A stretch of DNA of 22,366 bases from JACNLC01 sp964607375. GTDB lineage: Bacteria > Fidelibacterota > Marinisomatia > SCGC-AAA003-L08 > JACNLC01. The position numbers and the translations under genes were made by a program. Positions 5,403 through 13,781 of the stretch are shown here, piece by piece (position 1 is the stretch's first letter; each line of letters opens with the position of its first letter). The notes beneath the pieces were generated by a model. The model was not told the origin of the DNA, did no database searches, and saw only the letters and a program-made list of their open reading frames with translations. Location: assembly GCA_964607375.1 (NCBI GenBank), contig CAZSJY010000030.1, positions 1 through 22,366 of the forward strand, read 5' to 3'.

Positions 5403-8400
5403 TTATTTCATCAACAATACCTTTTGCGTTGATGAATATCTTTCAGATTCAACTGATACAATATACAACCCACTTGAAAAACCATTTGCATCCCATACAG
5501 TAGATTGATAACCAGTAGTTTGATGAGCTGATTCCACAAGACTTGTTATTACTCTTCCCTGAACATCATAAACTATAACGGATACTTCTGAATCCGTTGG
5601 GAGATAATAGCTAATTGTGGTTGTCGGATTAAATGGGTTTGGATAGTTTTGATGTAATACAAAATCACTAGGAGTTTCAGGGGCGACTCTAAGTAAAATC
5701 GGATCAAAATCATCACCAATTATACCATTTACTTCAAACTCTATAGTTTCTAGAATATCAAGAACTTCAAATGTATTTTCATCCAACAATTTAAAAGTAA
5801 GCTCTTCTCCAGTTGAGTTTCCATAAACAGTCAGATTTACTGTATTGTTCATATTCGGTGGGAAGTAAGTTGGTTGTGCAACACCACGAATCTCATTTCC
5901 TGAGAAAGTAGCAATCACAAAATTGCCATATTCTGGAACACTACAAGTCAATGCCATATTGTATTCGAACTTATGTGGATTTACATTCCATCTTTCAAAA
6001 TCCAAAGAACTCTCTTTTGGTAAATCTAACACAGGAACCGGAACAGTATAAGCAAGCTGATCTTCGTCTTCCATCAACAACATATATCCGTTGCTCGGTT
6101 CCATAATTTCAAATCCATACCAACCAAAATCATCGTAGTAGTTTGCATAGGCAAATTGGTTTTTGATGAATATTCCATTTGGTTCAATACTTGAAAGAGC
6201 TACATTAATATCTAAAGAGTATTGAGGTAAATAACTAATCCAATTCCATCCCTCTGAAAGTGGTATATAATTATCACCCAAATCAATTGGATATCCATTA
6301 AATATAAATTCTGAGAAATTATTTACCAAAATCATATACATACTCAGCTCATTAAAAGTTTCTAATCCGTACCAACCAAAGTCATCATAGTAATTTGCAT
6401 ATCCATCCTGATTTTTGATAAAACTGGCATTATCACCAAGAGAAGCCAATACTGTGTTTAGCGACATATCGTCACCAAACAAATTGATAGAGAACCAATT
6501 CCAACCTTCTATAAAATCGATTGTCATTGTCAGAGTCGAAACTGCATGAACTTCAAAAGGTTCAAGGTCATTCCCAACAATTCCGTCAGCTTGGAATTCT
6601 AGTGATTCGGTTACATTTTCAAAAACGATATTTTCACTATAATCAAATGCTTTAAACGAAACGATTTCTCCTTCTGTTAGATTGCTGTAAATCATCAAGT
6701 TTACAGTATATCTTTCAGTTAAAGGGAAAAATGTAGGTTGTGCAAGACCACGACATTCGTCTCCAACAAATGCTCCTAACAAATCATTTTCATCAAAGGA
6801 TTCCTCGCCATCAAAATACAATAATCCAGCAAAAGCCATGTTGAATTCATAAGCCGGAATATCAACTTCCCAGTCAGGAATATCTGATATTGGATTTAAG
6901 AAAACATCAAAATTGGTTTCTTCACCAGGATATATCATAATATGTTCATGTTCGTAATCTTCATAACCCTCAGCGAATATTTTGAGCGTATAAAGCCCTG
7001 AACAAACATCATTGAAAAAGTAATATCCATTTTCATCTGTAACTGTGTAGTAACCACACCAGTTATCTTCTCCGTATAAATTAACCTCAATTCCTCCCAC
7101 AGGAAAATCAGTATTTTCTTCGTAAACATGACCAACAAGAGATCCATCATTGCCAGAAAATGGAGTCAAATTTATATCAACATGTGTTTCTTCTCCCGGG
7201 TAGATTTCTATCAAATCAGGATAGTAATAATCTACAAATCCGTCTGCCATAACATGCAATTGATAGCTACTATAACCACCTGCAGGTGGTAGCATTATTT
7301 CGAAAAATCCTATAGAATCTGTAAGAACTTCAGCTTCAAACATTGGATTATGGATATGCACTATCGCACCGAAGATAGGTGGACATTCCCACCACTCAGG
7401 TATATCGCATGCAGTTCTAACATTTCCGGTTAAGAGTCCAAATTGCGGTTCTTCACCAAATACAAAATTGAGTTCAGCTGGTTCATGTCCAACATAAATC
7501 TCTTGAGTTTGTGTCCATTCCATTACAGGAGTTGAAAACGAACAAACTACGAAATAATGCGTATTTGCGGTTACTTCCATTGCGTAGTGACCGTTATCGT
7601 TAGAATAAGTTTCAAATCCTGAATTTACACTATCAGGATAAGCAATGATATGAGCCCCAGAAATTGGTTGATTTTCACCATTAGGAGTTTGCCAGACAAC
7701 AGTTCCAAACAGGTCAGTAAATTCAAAATCATCAATTATCAAAATGAAGTTGAGTTCATTTTCAGTGTTAGGTTCAATATAAATATTTTCTGTATGAGAT
7801 GGGAATCCTGTGTGACTTGCAGTTACTGAATAAAATCCAGGTGCTAAATCAAGTTCATAATTTCCAGCTTCATCGGTTTCTGTTACATAAACCACATCAC
7901 TATTTTCTGTATATGCAGTAACTGTAGCTCCTTGTAAATCGTGCCAATCGTCACATTCCCAGCAAGATCCACCAGTTACATGTCCAAACAAAACACTGTA
8001 TTCAGGTGGAGGTTCAACCCAAACACATGCTTCGTTACTTGCGCTTGACTCAATACCATTTATTGTAGCAGTAACTTTAAAACAACTCTCTTGTGGAGGT
8101 GGAATAAAATCACCAAAAATATGAGTGTAATGTGTTTCGTGAGTTTCTCCAACAGCCATCCAGCCTAGATCATTATAGCCGTAATAGAGATAGATTGTAA
8201 ATAGTACAAATTGATCTTCAGAGGAGAAATCATATTCCCAATCTAAAATTGCTGAACCATACATTGATCCATTCTCAGGGTCGTATTCGGCAGTTAGATC
8301 ATGTGGGGTAGGGATTTCAGGTGGATCAAGGTTAACACATGCCACATTGCTTGGTTCAGTTTCAGTACCTGTTATACTATCAACAGCAGTAACTTTGTAG

Positions 8401-10499
8401 CAAATTTCACCATTAATATCTTCACCAGGATTCATTAAAGGATGTACAAAGTGAGTTTCATTAGTAGTTCCAATTAACACCCAAGGTATATTTGAATCAT
8501 CCCCAAGATTTGCATATACATTGAAAGACATTAATTCACTTCCAGGAAAATCGTAATCATAAAACCATTGTAGATGAACAGCGTAATTATTTTCTACAAT
8601 TGTTGCAGTTAAATCATAAGGTGGAGGAAATGTTGGTTCCCAAGCATTATAATGAAAACTTAATTCAGTAGTTTGATTTGCTTGGATTACTGCAAATTCT
8701 TCTTGCTGACCGTAATCTGAGTTACAGAATACTTGCCAAGGAGCTTGGTTAGCCCAAAGTTCCAATTCGTAATATCCAATTTCATTGGTTTCGGTTTGGT
8801 ACCATGGTTCTGGTCCCCATGTTGGTGTTGCACCAATAACTGCTCCAGCTACTGGGAAAACAGGTCCAGATGGCGAAGTTTGGGCTGTAACAAAACCAGC
8901 TAAAACACCATTACCCTCTTGGTAAGGCTCGAGTATGAAATTTTGTTCAATTTCAAGAGAGTTGTCTTCCGGGAAAACTGTTACTGATTGAGCATAATAC
9001 CCTTCTGCTTCACAAATTATGGTAATAGGTCCATTCCACAACCAAGGAAACTCCATTTCATAAAAACCCTCTTCGTTAGTGATTCCAATAAAGGCATTAC
9101 CAGCTTGAGGAACAGCAATGTAGGCTCCTTCAATTGGGATAACATCTCCGTTTTCTGAATAAGAACCAACTTGTCCAAAGAGATGAACAAAATCTTCTTG
9201 ATTTGGTTCTAGATAAAAATCCATAGTAATTGGCCAACATCTCGCTGAATTACAATCAACTAAAGGAATTTCCGTTTCTTGTGTAATGTATCCCAAAGCA
9301 CTAACTCTAATCCAAGTTGCTGAACCAGCAATTTCACCAAATTCATAATAACCTGTTTCGTTGGTGTAAGTATCAGCATAAATGTCAGATGTTTCATCGC
9401 TGAATATTTCTACATGTGCTTCACCAATTGGGAAAGTATTATTTGCATCATCTGATACTGAATAAACATGCCCCATTAAATGTGCTTCAAATTCTAGGAT
9501 TGGTTCGAGATAAAAATCCATAGTAATTGGATATTCAATGTCATCAAAAGTAATTTCTTGAAGTTGTGGTTCATATTCTTCAGCAGATGCTTTAAGCGCA
9601 AGCCCTTCATAAATTGCTGGGAGTTCCATTATAGGAACTTCATAATATCCCATATTATTGGTTTCAGTTTCCCATATATAAGTCCATTCGCCGTTAAGTA
9701 ATCCAAGTAATTCTACTAATGAACCAGATAAAGGTGACGGTTCACTTGGATCGTCTGGGTCATACCCACCGGTTCCAAATACAGTTCCTGAAATCCAAAC
9801 CGTTTCTTGTTGATGTTGTAACATGAAATCCATTTGAACTGAAGCATTTCCAATTTCAATGGGTACTGTTTGTGATATAAAGCCTTCTTTTGAGCATGTT
9901 ACCATATAAAAGCCATGTTCAAGTTGCAGTTCATAATGCCCCGTTTCATTTGTTGTTGTCGAGAAAACAGGTTCAGATTCATCATTGTGTAATGTAGCTT
10001 CTATGGTAGCTCCTGGTACAGGAATCTCAATTCCCCAATCGTTGGTTGTCCACACATTTCCAAACAGTCCCGTTAATGGCTCAGGATCTACAACATTAAA
10101 ATACTCATATCCAGTGTCGGTAAATAATAGTTCTGCATTACCATTTTCAGTAAACTGGTAATATCTTGCGAGGACTTCAAGAGAATAACTACCCAATTGT
10201 AAGCTACCAATTTCAGTAGTGGATTCAAAATATTCTACTACATCCTCATTACCAACATAAACATCCAACAAAAGTGATATTTGATTAAACACTCCACCCA
10301 TTTCAAATGTTGAGTTAACTTCAATTAAATTGGATGGGGTAATTCCGTAAACTGAGATACTAATTTCATCTTCAATTGTTGGATTAGTTGGATTGATATT
10401 AATACCATTAATCCACTCTTGAGATATTGCAAATGACATTATAAATATTATTGAACACAAGGAAATCAAGCGTTTTGAGGTTAATTTTAAGAATGACAT
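5403..10499 (-). CDS. Giant modular secreted surface protein with type IX-like C-terminal sorting domain
   Basis: This protein of about 1700 residues carries a signal peptide (hydrophobic 14-26, AIS-Q). Numbering here counts from an in-frame ATG at 10505, but the ATG at 10499 is preferred: AAAGGAG lies six bases before it and directly abuts the 10505 codon. After an Ig-like region (30-140) come five carboxypeptidase-regulatory-like modules (145-232, 235-335, 340-435, 440-528, 533-620). Each has G-x-V near the start, 'ETGYYE' in the middle and 'MDFYLEP'-like ends. Two fibronectin III-like modules follow (625-726, 733-831), then four more regulatory-like modules (836-922, 929-1017, 1022-1115, 1121-1205). 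The C-terminal part is GDECRGLAQPT module A (1215-1320), two GWNW modules (1333-1407, 1418-1492), EIRGVAQPT module B (1508-1606) and a sorting domain (1612-1700) with NYPNPFNPTTTISYYLP. Residues 30-1205 hold only nine Lys/Arg. It is presumably displayed or released by a type IX-like system; adhesion or glycan binding is inference. Confidence 0.88.
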   Translation of the reverse strand: MSFLKLTSKRLISLCSIIFIMSFAISQEWINGININPTNPTIEDEISISVYGITPSNLIEVNSTFEMGGVFNQISLLLDVYVGNEDVVEYFESTTEIGSLQLGSYSLEVLARYYQFTENGNAELLFTDTGYEYFNVVDPEPLTGLFGNVWTTNDWGIEIPVPGATIEATLHNDESEPVFSTTTNETGHYELQLEHGFYMVTCSKEGFISQTVPIEIGNASVQMDFMLQHQQETVWISGTVFGTGGYDPDDPSEPSPLSGSLVELLGLLNGEWTYIWETETNNMGYYEVPIMELPAIYEGLALKASAEEYEPQLQEITFDDIEYPITMDFYLEPILEFEAHLMGHVYSVSDDANNTFPIGEAHVEIFSDETSDIYADTYTNETGYYEFGEIAGSATWIRVSALGYITQETEIPLVDCNSARCWPITMDFYLEPNQEDFVHLFGQVGSYSENGDVIPIEGAYIAVPQAGNAFIGITNEEGFYEMEFPWLWNGPITIICEAEGYYAQSVTVFPEDNSLEIEQNFILEPYQEGNGVLAGFVTAQTSPSGPVFPVAGAVIGATPTWGPEPWYQTETNEIGYYELELWANQAPWQVFCNSDYGQQEEFAVIQANQTTELSFHYNAWEPTFPPPYDLTATIVENNYAVHLQWFYDYDFPGSELMSFNVYANLGDDSNIPWVLIGTTNETHFVHPLMNPGEDINGEICYKVTAVDSITGTETEPSNVACVNLDPPEIPTPHDLTAEYDPENGSMYGSAILDWEYDFSSEDQFVLFTIYLYYGYNDLGWMAVGETHETHYTHIFGDFIPPPQESCFKVTATINGIESSASNEACVWVEPPPEYSVLFGHVTGGSCWECDDWHDLQGATVTAYTENSDVVYVTETDEAGNYELDLAPGFYSVTASHTGFPSHTENIYIEPNTENELNFILIIDDFEFTDLFGTVVWQTPNGENQPISGAHIIAYPDSVNSGFETYSNDNGHYAMEVTANTHYFVVCSFSTPVMEWTQTQEIYVGHEPAELNFVFGEEPQFGLLTGNVRTACDIPEWWECPPIFGAIVHIHNPMFEAEVLTDSIGFFEIMLPPAGGYSSYQLHVMADGFVDYYYPDLIEIYPGEETHVDINLTPFSGNDGSLVGHVYEENTDFPVGGIEVNLYGEDNWCGYYTVTDENGYYFFNDVCSGLYTLKIFAEGYEDYEHEHIMIYPGEETNFDVFLNPISDIPDWEVDIPAYEFNMAFAGLLYFDGEESFDENDLLGAFVGDECRGLAQPTFFPLTERYTVNLMIYSNLTEGEIVSFKAFDYSENIVFENVTESLEFQADGIVGNDLEPFEVHAVSTLTMTIDFIEGWNWFSINLFGDDMSLNTVLASLGDNASFIKNQDGYANYYDDFGWYGLETFNELSMYMILVNNFSEFIFNGYPIDLGDNYIPLSEGWNWISYLPQYSLDINVALSSIEPNGIFIKNQFAYANYYDDFGWYGFEIMEPSNGYMLLMEDEDQLAYTVPVPVLDLPKESSLDFERWNVNPHKFEYNMALTCSVPEYGNFVIATFSGNEIRGVAQPTYFPPNMNNTVNLTVYGNSTGEELTFKLLDENTFEVLDILETIEFEVNGIIGDDFDPILLRVAPETPSDFVLHQNYPNPFNPTTTISYYLPTDSEVSVIVYDVQGRVITSLVESAHQTTGYQSTVWDANGFSSGLYIVSVESERYSSTQKVLLMK
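6108..6428 (-). repeat. Duplicated GWNW module within the giant gene
   Basis: The two tandem GWNW modules share FIKNQxxYANYYDDFGWYG, coded at about 6116-6172 and 6371-6424. They remain similar at nucleotide level: both copies read ACCAACCAAA(A/G)TCATC on the + strand (6120-6134 and 6378-6392). This indicates a fairly recent internal duplication of roughly 85 codons. The modules are in turn flanked by two related 'RG(L/V)AQPT' modules, giving an A-G-G-B order. Confidence 0.75.
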
Positions 10500-10533
10500 A
10501 ATCATCTCCTTTTGATAGTTTAATTTATATGTA

Positions 10534-10561
10534 AATATACTGCATAAAAGTTAAGCAACAA
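10534..10561 (-). promoter_or_regulatory. Possible promoter of the giant surface protein gene
   Basis: On the reverse strand TTGTTG (10561-10556) and TATATT (10539-10534) are 16 bases apart, giving a transcription start near 10527 and a short leader of about 28 bases to the ATG at 10499. The -10 element matches TATAAT at five of six bases but the -35 is weak. Promoter consensus in this lineage may differ, so this is tentative. Confidence 0.35.
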
Positions 10562-10590
10562 GTAAAATAATTGCAACAGAATATAGCGAT

Positions 10591-10620
10591 TGTTACATGT
10601 TGTTACATGTTGTTACATTT
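10591..10620. promoter_or_regulatory. Three phased direct repeats TGTTACATGT (putative operator)
   Basis: TGTTACATGT occurs at 10591-10600 and 10601-10610, followed by TGTTACATTT at 10611-10620. The 10-bp period places each copy on the same face of the helix, and each unit contains the palindrome ACATGT or its variant. The array sits in the 206-bp divergent gap, about 65-95 bases upstream of the predicted start of the leftward giant gene and about 90 bases before the rightward amidohydrolase. This is the usual place for an activator site. No matching regulator gene is in the window. Confidence 0.5.
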
Positions 10621-10711
10621 TAGCAGAATTTAGTTGTTAAAATAGAAGTAAAGTTATCAATCTGTAAATTTTTTCTGATTATTATACCATTTTTGAGAAT
10701 TCGTGGTTTAG

Positions 10712-12292
10712 ATGAATACAGTTGAGCTAAATTTTACTATGACTCACAAAACAATAAACTTGAGAAATGGGAATGTAATCACCGTAGATGATACAAATCC
10801 AATTGCGAATTCGGTTACAATCCAAAACGGAAAAATTACCTCGTTAGATAATCCAAAACCCAATTCCAAAAATATAAATTTAGGAGGTGCTACTCTAATT
10901 CCTGGGTTTGTAGATGGGCATTTGCATCTAACTGGAATTGGCAAACAGTTAGAATATCTCAATCTTCGTGGATTAACCTCACCACTTCAAGTTACAGAGA
11001 AAGTTGTTGAGAAAACCAAAGCACTACCCGAGGAACATTGGATTATCGGTTATGGCTGGGACCAAACAAAATGGGATAACACGAAATTCCCAAATACTGA
11101 AATTTTAGATAATTGTTCTCCGAATCATCCAGTTTATTTAACTCGAATTGACGGGCATTCGGCGTGGGTGAATCAAAAAGCCAAGGATTTAGCTGGAATA
11201 AATTCAACATTTACAACTCCTGAAGGAGGGGAGCTTATTAACGACTGCATCCTGATTGATAATGCAATGGATATTGTTACAGAAATTTTACCAAATCCTA
11301 CAGAATGTGATGTTGATAGATGGCTCACATCTGCAGTTAATGAAATGCCAAAAAGAGGGATTACTGGAGTTCACGATGCTTGGCAATGCCCGATAACAGT
11401 TGGTTCAATGAAAAAAATATCAAAAAATCCTAAATTTCCTATTAGATGTTATGGAATGCTGGGAAACAAATATATTGATTTATTAGAGGAATACTTTAAA
11501 ACAGGTTATTTTGAGTCTGAATTTTATACAATTCGTTCTGTAAAAACTTTAGGAGATGGTGCTTTGGGAAGTCGTGGAGCTGCACTATTGGAACCGTATT
11601 TAGATGACCCTACTAATAGAGGCCTGTTACTTTTACAAAAAGAGGAATTTACACAACTCGCTACAAAATGCAAAAATGCTGGATTTCAGCTTAACACTCA
11701 CGCTATTGGAGATAGAGCAATTCGTGAAACTCTGAATACCTACGAAAAAATAATCAACAACACACCAAATCATAGGTGGAGAATTGAACATTCCGAGATG
11801 GTTGGTGACGAGGATATTCCACGATTCTCAAAATTGGGGGTTTTACCATCTATACAACCATCACATTTTGTTACAGATATGGATTGGCTCGATAGGCGAA
11901 TTGGGAAACATCGAACTCACCAAGTTTCAAGAATACAATCACTTATTGACACAGGTTGCATAATCCCGGGTGGGTCTGATTGTCCCATTGAAGAAGGAAA
12001 TCCGTTAGTTGAATTTTATTCAGCAGTTACACGAAAAGATAAAGATGGGAACCCAAAAAATGGTTGGCACCCACAAGAATGTATATCTCGAGAAAATGCT
12101 CTCAAAATGCTAACAACTTGGGCATCTTATGGTGAATTTGCTGAACACAGAAGAGGACAAATAAATATCGGTTATGACGCTGACTTTACAGTTTTATCAA
12201 ATAATATTCTGACTTGCAAAGAAGAAGAGATTCTAAAGACAGAGGTGTTAATGACAGTAGTAGCCGGGAATGAGACTTTCTCAGTTTTGTAA
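10712..12292 (+). CDS. Amidohydrolase family 3 protein (YtcJ-like)
   Basis: This 526-residue protein has the layout of the amidohydrolase_3 (YtcJ/AepA) family of metal-dependent hydrolases: an N-terminal beta-sandwich, a TIM barrel with metal ligands, and the sandwich closing at the C-terminus. Visible motifs are GFVDGHLHLTG (65-75, His70/His72), Lys278 before GDGALGSRGAAL (281-292) as the likely carboxylated lysine, NTHAIGDRA (328-336, His330), RIEHSEM (357-363, His360) and GGSDCPIEEGNPL (420-432, Asp423). Substrates in this family are diverse amides and cyclic ureides; none can be assigned. It has no signal peptide. Translation could begin at ATG 10712 or in frame at ATG 10739 (nine codons later); neither has a clear ribosome site. 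It is not closely linked to a neighbour, with gaps of about 200 bp on both sides. Confidence 0.9.
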   Translation: MNTVELNFTMTHKTINLRNGNVITVDDTNPIANSVTIQNGKITSLDNPKPNSKNINLGGATLIPGFVDGHLHLTGIGKQLEYLNLRGLTSPLQVTEKVVEKTKALPEEHWIIGYGWDQTKWDNTKFPNTEILDNCSPNHPVYLTRIDGHSAWVNQKAKDLAGINSTFTTPEGGELINDCILIDNAMDIVTEILPNPTECDVDRWLTSAVNEMPKRGITGVHDAWQCPITVGSMKKISKNPKFPIRCYGMLGNKYIDLLEEYFKTGYFESEFYTIRSVKTLGDGALGSRGAALLEPYLDDPTNRGLLLLQKEEFTQLATKCKNAGFQLNTHAIGDRAIRETLNTYEKIINNTPNHRWRIEHSEMVGDEDIPRFSKLGVLPSIQPSHFVTDMDWLDRRIGKHRTHQVSRIQSLIDTGCIIPGGSDCPIEEGNPLVEFYSAVTRKDKDGNPKNGWHPQECISRENALKMLTTWASYGEFAEHRRGQINIGYDADFTVLSNNILTCKEEEILKTEVLMTVVAGNETFSVL

Positions 12293-12491
12293 GATTTGTT
12301 CTCACAAGAATTAAAAAATAAAGTGTATAACAAGTCATAAAATTGATCAAGTTTATCGAGTGAATTAACACCATCACCCAATATTCCATTTCTCTTTTTC
12401 ACCCTTTCTCCCCTACATCCAATAAAGTTCTTTGTTTTTTACACAATAGGTAGTGAAATTTTGGGATAGATAACTATAGAAGAATAGATAA
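12293..12491. other. Intergenic region before hisS, 199 bp
   Basis: No gene, strong terminator or known riboswitch is visible. A pyrimidine-rich run (TTTCTCTTTTTCACCCTTTC and following, about 12389-12414) is the only compositional feature. The hisS promoter should lie in its right half, but no convincing -35/-10 pair stands out. There is no obvious T-box, which is unremarkable for this type of organism. Confidence 0.5.
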
Positions 12492-13781
12492 ATGAAAAAA
12501 TTTCAATCAATTAAAGGTACTAAAGACATTCTTCCTGAAGACACCATTGTATGGAGAGGGGTCGAAATGGCACTTCATAATTTTATGCAAATTCACGGAT
12601 ATGGAGAAATTCGCACACCCGTTTTTGAGCAAACCGAATTGTTTGCGCGGGGTATTGGAAATGAGACAGATATCGTTTCAAAAGAAATGTATTCGTGGAC
12701 AGACCAAGGAGGAACCAGTTTAACTCTCAAACCAGAACTTACAGCTCCTGTGGTGCGTTCTTATATTCAGCATAATCTCGGAGAAAAATCTCCAATTAAT
12801 CGATTGTATTATATTGATTCACTATTTAGAAGAGAGCGTCCACAAAAAGGGCGACTTCGTCAATTTAACCAATTTGGAGTAGAAGCCATTGGTTCAGAAC
12901 ATCCCGAGCAAGATGCAGAAGTGATTGCAATTGCTTATAAGGTTTACAAGATGTTTGGTGTGGAGGACCTGGTTGTCAAAATCAATTCAATAGGAAGCCC
13001 GGAAATTCGCCAACCATACATAGAAGCATTGCGCGAATCCATACGACCCAATTCCGATAATTTGTGCGGAACCTGCCAAGCTAGATTAAACCAAAATACT
13101 CTTCGTATATTCGATTGCAAAAAGGATGCTTGTCACAAAGTTTTGGATGAATTTGCTGTTAACATTGATCAATTTTTAACCAATAAAGATAAAGATCACT
13201 TCCAAATGGTTCTTGAATTTCTTGAAGCAATGTCAATTCCGGTAATTCACGATAAGAAACTTGTTAGAGGTTTGGATTATTACACACGAACCACATTCGA
13301 GATAGCATCCAGTAAGTTGGGAGCTCAGGATGCGCTATGTGGTGGTGGTCGATATGATAAATTGGTAGAAGAATTGGGTGGCAAATCAACTCCTGCGATT
13401 GGTTTTGCTGCAGGTATGGAGCGACTTTTTATTGCAATGGATATTGAGGAAAACCAAGATGAACAGTTATCTGCAGTCGATGTGTATATTGTTTCTTTAG
13501 GTGAAACCGCGGTAAAAGTTGCGTTTCAAGTAGCTGAAACATTACGTTTGAAAAAGGGCATGTCAGTAATGGTTGAAACTCTTCAACGAAGTATGAAAGC
13601 TCAAATGAGAGAAGCCAACAGAAGTAATGCACAATTTGCAATTATTATTGGTGAGAATGAAATTACTGAAAATAAAGTCATCATAAAAACGATGGAAACC
13701 GGAGAACAGCAAAAAGTCCCCATTGATAATATTGAAGAGTTGTTTTCTACTGAACACGATTGTAACTGCTCGGATTGTTAA
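12492..13781 (+). CDS. hisS: Histidyl-tRNA synthetase
   Basis: This class II aminoacyl-tRNA synthetase attaches histidine to tRNA-His. It has 429 residues, the usual bacterial length. Class II and HisRS motifs are present in order: KGTKDILPED (8-17), TLKPELTAPVVRSYI (78-92), the motif 2 region LYYIDSLFRRERPQKGRLRQ (105-124), the insertion-domain cysteines Cys192/195/209/214, the histidine-binding LVRGLDYYTRTTFE (257-270), GGGRYDKL (284-291) and motif 3 GFAAGMERL (304-312). The anticodon-binding domain occupies about 330-425. The C-terminus ends in a cysteine-rich tail, HDCNCSDC (422-429), which I do not recognise as usual for HisRS. ATG at 12492 has only a weak upstream purine stretch. The stop codon overlaps the start of thiI as TAATG. 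Confidence 0.97.
   Translation: MKKFQSIKGTKDILPEDTIVWRGVEMALHNFMQIHGYGEIRTPVFEQTELFARGIGNETDIVSKEMYSWTDQGGTSLTLKPELTAPVVRSYIQHNLGEKSPINRLYYIDSLFRRERPQKGRLRQFNQFGVEAIGSEHPEQDAEVIAIAYKVYKMFGVEDLVVKINSIGSPEIRQPYIEALRESIRPNSDNLCGTCQARLNQNTLRIFDCKKDACHKVLDEFAVNIDQFLTNKDKDHFQMVLEFLEAMSIPVIHDKKLVRGLDYYTRTTFEIASSKLGAQDALCGGGRYDKLVEELGGKSTPAIGFAAGMERLFIAMDIEENQDEQLSAVDVYIVSLGETAVKVAFQVAETLRLKKGMSVMVETLQRSMKAQMREANRSNAQFAIIIGENEITENKVIIKTMETGEQQKVPIDNIEELFSTEHDCNCSDC

Noticed and set aside
5300..5503. Forward open frame of 67 codons
   Set aside because: It begins on the G8 run, crosses the terminator hairpin and runs antisense into the end of the giant gene; no ribosome site or family resemblance.
10591..10620. 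CRISPR-like array
   Set aside because: The units are only 10 bp, directly contiguous and without spacers; no cas gene is present.
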